From assembly GCA_938014335.1 (NCBI GenBank), contig CALLRP010000007.1, positions 1-36,274 of the forward strand: a stretch of 36,274 nt of DNA. The letters run 5' to 3'. The stretch is from an uncultured bacterium (GTDB taxonomy: Bacteria > Hydrogenedentota > Hydrogenedentia > Hydrogenedentales > Hydrogenedentaceae). The position numbers and the translations under genes were made by a program. Under the pieces are notes generated by a model that searched no databases, was not told where the DNA came from, and saw only the letters and a program-made list of their open reading frames with translations. This document shows, piece by piece, positions 16,799 to 24,721 of the stretch. Position 1 is the first letter of the stretch; each line of letters opens with the position of its first letter.

Positions 16799-16828
16799 TT
16801 TTTCTTATCATTTCTTTTATAAGAAAAA
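16799..16828. promoter_or_regulatory. Perfect 10-bp inverted repeat between aroA and sulfatase genes
   Basis: TTTTTCTTAT at 16799-16808 is exactly complementary to ATAAGAAAAA at 16819-16828, with ten bases between. It lies in the 152-base divergent gap between the aroA and sulfatase starts. It is either an operator or a hairpin in one of the leaders. A T run (GTTTTTC) follows on the + strand, but no transcript on that strand should need terminating here. Confidence 0.4.
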
Positions 16829-16901
16829 GTTTTTCACCTTTCATTTTTAATATAATTTTATATATTTGTAAATTACAGATTGAATAGAAAAGGGTTTGCT
16901 T

Positions 16902-18299
16902 ATGAATTTTACTCGAAGGGATTTTTTATCTCGTACCTTGACTACGGGAGTTGGGTTGAGTTTTTTATTAAATAAAGGGATTAGAGCGGAGAACGATTTA
17001 ACAAAACCGAACTTTATTATTATACTTGCAGATGATTTAGGTTATGGTGATGTGGGATGTTATGGACAGGAGCAAATACTAACACCTAATATTGACCGAT
17101 TAGCAAATGAAGGAATGGTTTTCACAGATGGATACGCGGGAAGTACTGTTTGTGCTCCCTCCCGTGGCTGTTTGATGACCGGCTATCATACAGGACATGC
17201 AAGGATAAGAGGAAACGGAGCTATCCCTCTTTCTCCTGAAGATGTTACAGTTGCAGAGGTATTAAAATCACAGGGGTATGTAACGGGCTTGATAGGGAAA
17301 TGGGGATTGGGAGAAGCGGAGACATCAGGTATTCCCCAATTGCAGGGTTTTGATGAGTTTTATGGTTATTTGAATCAAAATCATGCTCACAACTATTACC
17401 CTGATTTTCTATGGAGAGGGACTGAAAAAGAATTATTAGAAGGTAATGTAATGTCTGAAGTTGCTGGTGTTTGTGGTACTTGTACACAATATAGCCATGA
17501 TTTATTGACAAAGGAAGCAATTAATTTTATAAATCGGAATAAAGATAAGGACTTCTTCCTTTATTTATCTTTAACTATTCCACATGCTAACAATGAATTG
17601 GGAAATGCTAAGGGTAATGGGATGGAAGTGCCTTCTGATGAACCTTATTCGGATAGACCCTGGCCACAAACACAGAAAAATCACGCCGCAATGATTACGA
17701 GATTGGATGATACTGTTGGGAGGGTTATGAGTTTGTTGCAAGAATTAGGAATAGATGAAAAAACTTTAATCTTATTTTCAAGTGATAATGGACCTCATAA
17801 AGAGGGGGGAGCAGACCCGGAATTTTTTAAGAGTGCTGGACCTTTTAAAGGATATAAGAGAGACCTTTATGAGGGAGGTATTAGGGTACCGTTCATCGTT
17901 AGATGGAAAAATAAAATCTTGCCAGGTACTAAATGTAATATTCCATGTGCCTTCTGGGATGTTTTGCCTACATTTGCGGAGTTAGCAAAGGCAAAACATC
18001 CTCAAGGGATAGATGGAATTTCTTTAGTTCCTCTATTATTTGAGGGTGATGCTTCAGCATTTAAAAGTAGGCCTTTATATTGGGAGTTTTATGAGCAAGG
18101 ATTTAAACAGGCTTTACGGTTAGACAACTGGAAATTGATTTGTATTTATGGTAATGCTCCAGAATTGTATGACCTGAGTAATGATAAGGGAGAAAATAAT
18201 AACCTTGCACAGACAAATCCTGGTAAATGCAATGAATTATTAAACATAATGAAAGAATTGCGAACATCTTCGCCGGATTGGAAATCACCCATCGATTAG
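16902..18299 (+). CDS. Tat-exported sulfatase (formylglycine type)
   Basis: This 465-residue type I sulfatase should remove sulfate esters from a carbohydrate or similar substrate outside the cytoplasm. The N-terminus is a twin-arginine signal (TRRDFLSRTL, residues 4-13). The metal site starts with ADDLGYGD (Asp44, Asp45). Cys84 in CAPSRG is the residue converted to formylglycine, and GLIGKWGLG and SSDNGPHKEGG supply further active-site residues. The start is ATG at 16902, with AAAAGGG seven bases upstream. A TTG two codons earlier would sit on top of that site. The maturation enzyme is not in the window. The Cys-type (not Ser-type) signature fits an anaerobic maturase. The stop overlaps the convergent methyltransferase by TTAG. 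Confidence 0.92.
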   Translation: MNFTRRDFLSRTLTTGVGLSFLLNKGIRAENDLTKPNFIIILADDLGYGDVGCYGQEQILTPNIDRLANEGMVFTDGYAGSTVCAPSRGCLMTGYHTGHARIRGNGAIPLSPEDVTVAEVLKSQGYVTGLIGKWGLGEAETSGIPQLQGFDEFYGYLNQNHAHNYYPDFLWRGTEKELLEGNVMSEVAGVCGTCTQYSHDLLTKEAINFINRNKDKDFFLYLSLTIPHANNELGNAKGNGMEVPSDEPYSDRPWPQTQKNHAAMITRLDDTVGRVMSLLQELGIDEKTLILFSSDNGPHKEGGADPEFFKSAGPFKGYKRDLYEGGIRVPFIVRWKNKILPGTKCNIPCAFWDVLPTFAELAKAKHPQGIDGISLVPLLFEGDASAFKSRPLYWEFYEQGFKQALRLDNWKLICIYGNAPELYDLSNDKGENNNLAQTNPGKCNELLNIMKELRTSSPDWKSPID

Positions 18300-19099
18300 T
18301 CATTTCTTAAAGAAAGTTGGCTTTCTATCATTATTTTCTGTTGAATCTGACGGAAGTGATGGATTAACCTTTCGGAAGGGGATTTTGAACAAATAAAATC
18401 AATGCGAACAGTTCCTGAATCAATATGGTCCCAGGTGTGAGCATCTACACTGGCTAATAAAGTTAGACCGGCTTCTTTAATTGCATTAAGATATACATTG
18501 GTAGGATATATTCTTTGTCTTACAACAGTCCATCCTTTTCCTTGTACTAATATGCTTAAAGTAGCTGTCTTTGTGGATGGATTGTATGAAGAATCCCAAA
18601 CTGTTTTAAAGTCTTTATAATTCTCTTTCCACTGACAATCATTATAATATTGTTTTACCATTTGTTCTGTTACACAATCGAAATAAATAATACCATTTTC
18701 TTTTATACATGAAGCCATAGAGTAGATAGAACGATATATATCTTCTTCATCTAAAAGAAAATTAATTGAATCAAAAAGACAGGAGATTATATTGAAAGAA
18801 TTATTAAAAGGAAGAGAACACATATCCCCTACGAGTGTAGGAATATATGGATACAATTGTTTTGCTGTGTAGATCATTGCTGGTGATATATCAATACCGA
18901 TGGAGTTCCATCCATACTTTGACAATCTTTGAATGAGTGTTCCTGTTCCACAAGCTATGTCCAAATGAAGGGGGGATTGCGTTTCATTTTGTATTAGTTT
19001 TCTTAAGTCTATAAGGCGGTTTTCCCAACGGTCATAACGAACCCGCGTCATGATTAGGTTATAGTAGGGTGCCAATATTTGAAAAGTGTCATTCTGCAT
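18296..19099 (-). CDS. Class I SAM-dependent methyltransferase (YqeM-like position)
   Basis: This 267-residue cytosolic protein has the Rossmann methyltransferase motifs: LDIACGTG (residues 46-53, motif I), IGIDISPAMI (67-76, acidic end of strand 2), a GDM loop (motif II) and NGIIYFDCVTE (later strand). The C-terminal half has the beta-rich insert usual for small-molecule or protein methyltransferases. The substrate is unknown. It is the last gene of the obg-proBA-nadD-yqeK run and overlaps yqeK by 11 bases, so translation is coupled. In Bacillus the nadD-yqeK group ends with rsfS and then the methyltransferase yqeM. Here rsfS is missing and the methyltransferase follows yqeK directly. Confidence 0.85.
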   Translation of the reverse strand: MQNDTFQILAPYYNLIMTRVRYDRWENRLIDLRKLIQNETQSPLHLDIACGTGTLIQRLSKYGWNSIGIDISPAMIYTAKQLYPYIPTLVGDMCSLPFNNSFNIISCLFDSINFLLDEEDIYRSIYSMASCIKENGIIYFDCVTEQMVKQYYNDCQWKENYKDFKTVWDSSYNPSTKTATLSILVQGKGWTVVRQRIYPTNVYLNAIKEAGLTLLASVDAHTWDHIDSGTVRIDFICSKSPSERLIHHFRQIQQKIMIESQLSLRND

Positions 19100-19718
19100 G
19101 GATGCATAAATCCCTCTTGGTTTTTAGCCAATTAATAAATTCCAAAGAATAAGGGGATGGGTCTCTTTTTTTCAAACTTAATAGGTATCTTTCATTTGCA
19201 GAGTAGAATAGAGCATTAAAAAAGCCCTGTTCCTCTAAAACTTTGCGAGTTTCTGCTGCTTTAGGATATTTTCGTAAAGGCTCACTAAAATCGGATAAAA
19301 ATAGTATCTGTCCTACAAGTCCTAAATTAGCTTTTCCTGTTGTATGCCAATATATAGCCTCGTATATATCTGAATCTCCAATATTTAATTCTTTCATAGC
19401 CAAATGGGCAGATACAGGACCGTGTAATAAAACCGGATATTTTTTTTCATGTTCATCTATTTTAATGTTAAATTCTTTTGCTTTTTTTATAATATCTTCT
19501 ATTTTCCATTCTCTACATATATCATGTAAGATGCCTGCTAAAATAATTTTATTTTCATCTACTTTGATTAACTTTTTTCTTGCGATGTAGACTGCATATC
19601 CAGAGGTAGAAACACAATGTTTTATTTTCTCGTCACTTAAATAATCTTTTAAGTACTCTATGTAATATGAATATTTATCCACTATTTCATTTTTTATTTT
19701 TGTAAAGACCATGTTCAT
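19089..19718 (-). CDS. yqeK: YqeK-family HD-domain hydrolase
   Basis: HD-domain proteins of the YqeK family hydrolyse diadenosine tetraphosphate symmetrically. Counted from the ATG at 19718 (209 residues), the metal ligands are His34 (KIKHCVS), His65 and Asp66 (ILHDICREW), His99 (LLHGPVSAH), His125 (YWHTTGK) and Asp143 (LSDFSEP). The frame is open further upstream to a TTG at 19748, but those residues overlap nadD and match nothing in the family, while GAGGTGG lies 12 bases before ATG 19718. It overlaps nadD by 32 bases and the methyltransferase by 11. nadD-yqeK linkage is conserved in many bacteria. Confidence 0.9.
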   Translation of the reverse strand: MNMVFTKIKNEIVDKYSYYIEYLKDYLSDEKIKHCVSTSGYAVYIARKKLIKVDENKIILAGILHDICREWKIEDIIKKAKEFNIKIDEHEKKYPVLLHGPVSAHLAMKELNIGDSDIYEAIYWHTTGKANLGLVGQILFLSDFSEPLRKYPKAAETRKVLEEQGFFNALFYSANERYLLSLKKRDPSPYSLEFINWLKTKRDLCIHAE

Positions 19719-20301
19719 AGATATATTTTTCCACCTCTTGGGGCACAAAATCTTTGATACTTTTCCCTTTTTGAATTAAATCTCGTATTTGATGAGAAGC
19801 GATGTTTTTGGGTTCGAAAGGAAGCCATGTTGTTTTTTCTAATATTTTTGGAGAAATTTTTTTTAAGGAAAAATCAGGACGGTTTGCTACAAGGAAAGAT
19901 GTGACTTTTGCAATAAGTTCATTGGCAAGGTACCAGTTAGGAATATCAATTAGCGTATCCAGTCCTGTAATTAAGTGTATTTTAGAGTGTTTATATACAT
20001 TTAATAAATGTTCTACTGTTTTTATCGTATAAGAAGGATTTTTATTATCTATCTCAAATCTGGATACCGAGAATTGATGTTCTTTTTGTGTCGCCAGAAG
20101 TAGCATATTATATCTGTCTTCTGTTGATGCAAAGACTTTTCCTGTTTTGTGAGGTGGTATTCCCGCAGGCACAAAAATTATTTTTGATAAATGAGCATAT
20201 TTCAATGCAGTATGTGCTACTTCGATATGAACATTATGAACGGGGTCAAAAGTTCCCCCATATAAGCCTATATCCAGAGAACTATCCACGGATTTGACCA
20301 T
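19687..20301 (-). CDS. nadD: Nicotinate-nucleotide adenylyltransferase
   Basis: NadD converts nicotinate mononucleotide and ATP to nicotinate adenine dinucleotide, the step before NAD. The 204-residue protein has the nucleotidyltransferase motif GLYGGTFDPVHNVHI (12-26), FVPAGIPPHK and a C-terminal ASHQIRDLIQKGKSI segment matching the SxxxxR signature, followed by the family ending EKYIYEHGLY. The ATG overlaps proA by 20 bases, with AGAGGA only two bases upstream. A GTG four codons later is an alternative start. NadX, encoded at 24719 on the same strand, supplies the first step of the same pathway. Confidence 0.95.
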   Translation of the reverse strand: MVKSVDSSLDIGLYGGTFDPVHNVHIEVAHTALKYAHLSKIIFVPAGIPPHKTGKVFASTEDRYNMLLLATQKEHQFSVSRFEIDNKNPSYTIKTVEHLLNVYKHSKIHLITGLDTLIDIPNWYLANELIAKVTSFLVANRPDFSLKKISPKILEKTTWLPFEPKNIASHQIRDLIQKGKSIKDFVPQEVEKYIYEHGLYKNKK

Positions 20302-21535
20302 TTCCTCTTATGATGAATTTAAATGTGGTTAATCCTTCTAAAGCCATAGGACCCCGCCAATGTAGTTTATTTGTACTAATACCAATTTCAGCACCCATTC
20401 CGAATTCGAATCCATCTGTAAAACGGGTGGATGCATTTACATAGACTGTGGCACTGTCTACTTCTTGTAAAAATTTTTCTGCCATTTGATAATCGTTAGT
20501 AATTATTGCATCAGAATGATGAGAACCATAATAGTTTATATGATAGATGGCTTCTTCGATAGAGGAAACTATTTTTATTGATAATATTTTGTCTAAATAT
20601 TCTGTATACCAGTCTTCTTCTGTCGCTGGTTTACAGTCAATTAACATCTGTGTTCTTGGACAACCCCTTAATTCACATCCGCCCTGAACCAACTCTTTTG
20701 CAATAGAAGGTAATAGAATTGGAGCACAAGATTCATGAACAAGTAAGGTTTCCATAGCATTACATACACCAGGCCTTTGTAATTTAGCATTTAAAACAAT
20801 TTGTATAGACATATCTAAATCAGCGTCTGCATGTAAATATGTATGGCAAACTCCATCTAAATGAGCAATAACAGGGATTCTTGATTCATCATATATTCTT
20901 GAAATTAGACTTTTACCTCCACGGGGAATAATTACATCAATATATTGGTCTAACTTAAGCATTTCTCCAACTGCGGAACGATCTGTGGTTGAAATCATTT
21001 GAACGGCATTTTTAGGAATACCACATTGGGTTGCTGTATCGTTGAATATTTTTGCTAATGCAAGATTGGAATGTATGGCTTCAGAACCGCCCCGGAGTAT
21101 ACACGCATTTGCAGATTTTAGACATAAAGAGGCGGCGTCTATGGTAACATTAGGTCGGCTTTCATAAATAATACCTACAACACCAATAGGCTGTCGAATT
21201 TTTGCAATTTTTAAACCATTTGGGTGAATATATTGTCCTTCGATATTACCAACTGGGTCGGGTAGTGAAGCAACTACACGAACACTTTCTGCCATACTCT
21301 GTATTCGTTGTGTAGTTAGTTCAAGTCTATCAAGAAAGGCTTTTGTTTGACCCATTTCTTCAGCATTTTTAAGATCTTTTTTATTTTCTTTGATAATCCA
21401 ATTTGCATTGGATTCTAACTCATCGGCAATTTTTAAGAGTGCATCATTTTTAATATTTTTGGGAATATTCTGTAACTTATAGAAAGATTCTTTTGCTTGT
21501 TTCCCTATTAGTGTTACTTCATCTTTAATATTCAT
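20282..21535 (-). CDS. proA: Gamma-glutamyl phosphate reductase
   Basis: ProA reduces glutamyl 5-phosphate with NADPH to glutamate semialdehyde, the second step of proline synthesis. The 417-residue protein is an aldehyde-dehydrogenase-fold enzyme of normal length. Signature regions include PIGVVGIIYESRPNVTIDA (116-134), LRGGSEA (147-153), PRGGKSLI (204-211) and the catalytic Cys258 in QRPGVCNAMETLL. It overlaps proB by ATGA, so translation is coupled, and overlaps nadD at its end. Confidence 0.97.
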   Translation of the reverse strand: MNIKDEVTLIGKQAKESFYKLQNIPKNIKNDALLKIADELESNANWIIKENKKDLKNAEEMGQTKAFLDRLELTTQRIQSMAESVRVVASLPDPVGNIEGQYIHPNGLKIAKIRQPIGVVGIIYESRPNVTIDAASLCLKSANACILRGGSEAIHSNLALAKIFNDTATQCGIPKNAVQMISTTDRSAVGEMLKLDQYIDVIIPRGGKSLISRIYDESRIPVIAHLDGVCHTYLHADADLDMSIQIVLNAKLQRPGVCNAMETLLVHESCAPILLPSIAKELVQGGCELRGCPRTQMLIDCKPATEEDWYTEYLDKILSIKIVSSIEEAIYHINYYGSHHSDAIITNDYQMAEKFLQEVDSATVYVNASTRFTDGFEFGMGAEIGISTNKLHWRGPMALEGLTTFKFIIRGNGQIRG

Positions 21536-22671
21536 AAAGATTCCTCCTCATCATTATGTTGAAATAAGAACATATTATCTCGATGGATTACTTCTTCAAA
21601 TTGCCAATCTGAAAATGTTTTTTTTATTTCAATAGATTTTTTACCTGCCACTTTTTCAACTTCTTCTTTATTCAAATTTATGATACCTCTTCCTAATTCT
21701 AAACCATCAAGGGTCATTATAGAAACGCAATCACCTCTTTTGAAATTTCCGTCTACTCGTTTTACACCCACAGGCAAAAGGCTACTCCCTTTTTTAAGGA
21801 GAGCATGGACGGCACCTTCATCTACAAAGAGTTTTCCTCTTATAGTTCTTCCAAAGGCTATCCATGATTTTTTTTGAGATATCTTATTCTGGGGTGGCAA
21901 GAAATATGTAAAAGTTCCCTTGTTGTGTATGATAATATTTTTTAATATATTGAGAGAATTTCCGTTAGCAATAACAGAGGGAATTCCTGCATGCCATGCA
22001 ATTTTAATTGCCTCTAATTTTGTCAGCATACCCCCAACAGATGTATTACTTGTAGTATCATGAGCGTAGGAAAATATATCGTTTGTAAGATTTTTAATGA
22101 GGGGAATCCATTTAGCATTCGGATTTTTCTGAGGATTGTCTGTATACAATCCATCTACATTGGTCAATAGTATGAGTAAGCTTGCATTTACACGAACAGC
22201 AATACGGGCGGAAAGGGTATCATTGTCACCAAAACGAAGTTCTTCTATCGCTGTTGTATCGTTCTCGTTAATAATAGGGACTACATTTTTTAATGCAAGA
22301 AGTTCACGCAAAGTGTTTAATACATTAATATAAGAGGTGCGATTATCTAAATCGGCTCGTGTTATCAATACTTGTGATGGGATAATTTGTTTATGGCTGT
22401 GCAGTTGGAATAATTTTGTATATCTTCTCATTAATTCTACCTGTCCGATAGAAGCAAGTGCTTGTTTCTCGGATAAACGCTGTGGTTTTTTATCCTTTTT
22501 CATTAAAGACATTCCACAACCTACAGCTCCTGAACTTACAATAATAAAATTTGCATTATATTGCTTTTTTATTTCACATATTTGTTTTACAATTTTGGAA
22601 ATAGGTTGTATTCTCTTTGTAGAGTTAACAAGATCAGTTCCTATTTTTACTACGATGATTTTTTTATTCAT
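21532..22671 (-). CDS. proB: Glutamate 5-kinase with PUA domain
   Basis: ProB phosphorylates glutamate at the gamma carboxylate, the first step of proline synthesis, and is usually feedback-inhibited by proline. Residues 1-260 are the amino-acid kinase domain: VVKIGTDLV, SSGAVGCGMSLM, IINENDTTAIEE, FGDNDTLSAR and a TSVGGMLTKLEAIKIA segment. Residues about 280-360 form a PUA domain (GKLFVDEGAVHALLKKGSSLLPVG), as in E. coli ProB. The 379-residue length is that of the PUA-containing form. The start overlaps the obg stop by eight bases, and the end overlaps proA. Confidence 0.97.
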   Translation of the reverse strand: MNKKIIVVKIGTDLVNSTKRIQPISKIVKQICEIKKQYNANFIIVSSGAVGCGMSLMKKDKKPQRLSEKQALASIGQVELMRRYTKLFQLHSHKQIIPSQVLITRADLDNRTSYINVLNTLRELLALKNVVPIINENDTTAIEELRFGDNDTLSARIAVRVNASLLILLTNVDGLYTDNPQKNPNAKWIPLIKNLTNDIFSYAHDTTSNTSVGGMLTKLEAIKIAWHAGIPSVIANGNSLNILKNIIIHNKGTFTYFLPPQNKISQKKSWIAFGRTIRGKLFVDEGAVHALLKKGSSLLPVGVKRVDGNFKRGDCVSIMTLDGLELGRGIINLNKEEVEKVAGKKSIEIKKTFSDWQFEEVIHRDNMFLFQHNDEEESL

Positions 22672-23995
22672 TTTTATTATGCTTCCTATATTCAGGAGTA
22701 CCTTTTGAAATCATATCACCAGAATATGTAAATTCATAATCGCTAATATATATTAAATCACCCTCTTTTGCTTTTGCCCTTTTTAAAGCACGAAATAATC
22801 CCATGTGAGATAGAACTCTTTGAAGATAATGAACGGCTTCTTCATTGTCAAAATTAGTCATTTGTATTACACGTAAAATTCTTTTACCTTCAACACGGAA
22901 ACCTGTTGGTTCTTTATATATTTTGAAAGGGGCTTCATATACATACCGTGTTTCTGTTGTCACAGGTTCTTCTTTTTCATTATTTCGGACATTCTCTACA
23001 ATTTGGTAAATAGTATCTAACAATGGTTTAACTCCTTTACCCGTAATGGCTGAAATACCAAAAACAGGTATTTCCCATTTTTTTGGTTTTATTTTTTTGA
23101 TAAAACAATTTTGGTTTTCTGTAATATCTAATTTATTAAATACATAAATTTTGGGTTTTTCATTAAATACAGGGCTGTAAGCTTCTAATTCATGTTCGAG
23201 GATTTCTATGGTATTTTCAGGTTCGGGGTCACCCATATCTATAAGGAAAAGTAATACACGCGTTCTTTCAATGTGTTTTAAAAAATCATGTCCTAACCCT
23301 TTCCCTTCAGAAGCCCCTTCTATTATCCCGGGTATATCAGCAACTGTAATTGTTCTATATCCTGGTAAAGAAACTACACCGAGATTAGGAGTCAAAGTTG
23401 TAAAAGGGTAATTTGCTATTTTAGGTCTGGCAGATGTTATGCTTGATAATAAAGTGGATTTGCCTGCATTGGGAAGTCCTACAAAACCTACATCAGCTAT
23501 AAGTTTCAATTCAAGAAGGAAGTCTTTTTCTTCACCTTTTTCTCCTTTCTCAGCGAATCGGGGTGTCTGATAGGTTGAACTAACAAATCGAGCGTTCCCT
23601 TTCCCTCCTTTTCCTCCTTTTACAGCGAGGAATTGTTGTTCGTTTTCTTTCAAATCAGCAAGAATTTCTCCCGTTTCCCAATCTCGAATAATAGTTCCGC
23701 AAGGAACTTGAATTATCAAATCTTTGCCATTTTTCCCGTGGCGATTGTTTCCACTACCGTGAGTACCTTTGGGGGCTATCCAGTGTGCATGATATTTTAA
23801 GTCAATTAAGGTATGTAATTTGGTGGTTGCCTGAAAATAAATACTACCTCCATTACCTCCATCCCCTCCATCAGGACCACCTCGAGGGACATATTTCTCC
23901 CTTCGGAAACTAATACAGCCATTTCCACCCGCGCCTGCTGTTAACTTTACACGGACTTCATCAATAAATAATTTATTTCTACCTTGTTGTTTCAT
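22664..23995 (-). CDS. obg: GTPase Obg/CgtA, ribosome assembly
   Basis: Obg is an essential GTPase that acts on the large ribosomal subunit. The 443-residue protein has the glycine-rich Obg fold (KLTAGAGGNGCISFRREK at about 17-34, and GGPDGGDGGNGGS), the G domain (GLPNAGKSTLL as Walker A, DIPGIIEGASEGKGLG, NKLD, SAITGKG) and a C-terminal OCT domain (RYVYEAPFKIYKEPTGFRVEG onward). The N-terminus has about eight more residues than many Obg proteins, which start at FVDEV. No Shine-Dalgarno sequence is seen before the ATG: only about a dozen bases separate it from the base of the terminator hairpin. It is first in the six-gene obg-proB-proA-nadD-yqeK-methyltransferase run. Confidence 0.96.
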   Translation of the reverse strand: MKQQGRNKLFIDEVRVKLTAGAGGNGCISFRREKYVPRGGPDGGDGGNGGSIYFQATTKLHTLIDLKYHAHWIAPKGTHGSGNNRHGKNGKDLIIQVPCGTIIRDWETGEILADLKENEQQFLAVKGGKGGKGNARFVSSTYQTPRFAEKGEKGEEKDFLLELKLIADVGFVGLPNAGKSTLLSSITSARPKIANYPFTTLTPNLGVVSLPGYRTITVADIPGIIEGASEGKGLGHDFLKHIERTRVLLFLIDMGDPEPENTIEILEHELEAYSPVFNEKPKIYVFNKLDITENQNCFIKKIKPKKWEIPVFGISAITGKGVKPLLDTIYQIVENVRNNEKEEPVTTETRYVYEAPFKIYKEPTGFRVEGKRILRVIQMTNFDNEEAVHYLQRVLSHMGLFRALKRAKAKEGDLIYISDYEFTYSGDMISKGTPEYRKHNKNE

Positions 23996-24006
23996 ATAGT
24001 TGCATA

Positions 24007-24054
24007 TAAGATAAAAACTGGCACGATATAATATCGTGCCAGTTTTTTATCTTT
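24007..24054 (-). terminator. Intrinsic terminator between rpmA and obg
   Basis: AAAAACTGGCACGATAT (24013-24029) is a perfect 17-bp inverted match of ATATCGTGCCAGTTTTT (24031-24047), and pairing can continue with one bulge to 24007 and 24054. On the minus strand the stem ends in a T run, as expected for Rho-independent termination after rpmA. The symmetrical sequence also has T residues on the + strand. It lies directly upstream of the obg start codon. Confidence 0.85.
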
Positions 24055-24064
24055 AAAGATAGTA

Positions 24065-24337
24065 TTAATTTTGTGTTTCAACATTAAGGGGAATTACATC
24101 CACACATTTTTTTCCATCTGTAGTAAAACGGAATTTAACAATTCCATCTACCATAGCAAATATGGTATGGTCTCTGCCTAATCCAACATTTTTACCGGGC
24201 TTTATTCTTGTCCCACGCTGACGGACTAAAATATTTCCTGATAAAACTTTTTCTCCTTCATATCTTTTTACACCTAACATTTTGGGATTGCTATCTCTTC
24301 CATTTCGTGCGCTTCCACCACTTTTTTTATGTGCCAT
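24065..24337 (-). CDS. rpmA: 50S ribosomal protein L27
   Basis: This 90-residue protein begins [19 protein letters not shown], the classical L27 N-terminus that reaches towards the peptidyl transferase centre. The [23 protein letters not shown] and [14 protein letters not shown] blocks follow. It has no cleavable N-terminal extension of the Firmicutes type, because it starts directly at AHKK. It is 21 bases after rplU on the same strand, with GGAGG before the ATG. A strong terminator follows. Confidence 0.98.
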   Translation of the reverse strand: MAHKKSGGSARNGRDSNPKMLGVKRYEGEKVLSGNILVRQRGTRIKPGKNVGLGRDHTIFAMVDGIVKFRFTTDGKKCVDVIPLNVETQN

Positions 24338-24358
24338 CTTTTATCCTCCTAAAAAATT

Positions 24359-24670
24359 CTATTTTTTTATTTCTTTTACTAAGATTTCGGTAAATAACTG
24401 TCTATGTCCGTAAGTACGATGATAATTCTTCCTTCTCTTATACTTAAAAACGCGTATTTTTTTTGCCTTACCATGAGCAAGTACCTGAACGGTTACAGAG
24501 GAAGACTGCAATTTTTCAGGTTCGGCTATGAGTTCATTATTTATTGACAAAAGGTGAACTTTATTAATTTCAATCAAATCACCTTCTTTTGCATTTAATT
24601 TTTCGACACGAATACGATCATTCGGTTGAACTCGGTATTGTTTTCCTCCACAAGTAATAATAGCGTACAT
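24359..24670 (-). CDS. rplU: 50S ribosomal protein L21
   Basis: This 103-residue protein begins MYAIITCGGKQYRVQPNDRI, the L21 signature, and ends with KIRVFKYKRRKNYHRTYGHRQ, the basic RNA-binding tail of the family. It is first in the rplU-rpmA pair. No ysxB-like protease gene lies between them, in keeping with an L27 that needs no processing. GGAAAGGA precedes the start codon. Confidence 0.98.
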   Translation of the reverse strand: MYAIITCGGKQYRVQPNDRIRVEKLNAKEGDLIEINKVHLLSINNELIAEPEKLQSSSVTVQVLAHGKAKKIRVFKYKRRKNYHRTYGHRQLFTEILVKEIKK

Positions 24671-24712
24671 TTTCTTTTTATCCTTTCCTTTTATCTTTTT
24701 AATTTGGGCAAT

Positions 24713-24721
24713 ATTATATCA
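24713..24721 (-). promoter_or_regulatory. Extended -10 promoter of rplU-rpmA
   Basis: On the minus strand the sequence reads TGATATAAT (TGnTATAAT, an extended -10 element), with the hexamer at 24713-24718, about 42 bases before the rplU ATG. It overlaps the nadX stop codon. The -35 region is poor, which is common for extended -10 promoters. Confidence 0.45.

Noticed and set aside
24013..24047. TGGCACG in the hairpin as a sigma-54 promoter
   Set aside because: The -12 element (TTGC-like) is missing at the needed distance, and the sequence is fully explained by the terminator stem.
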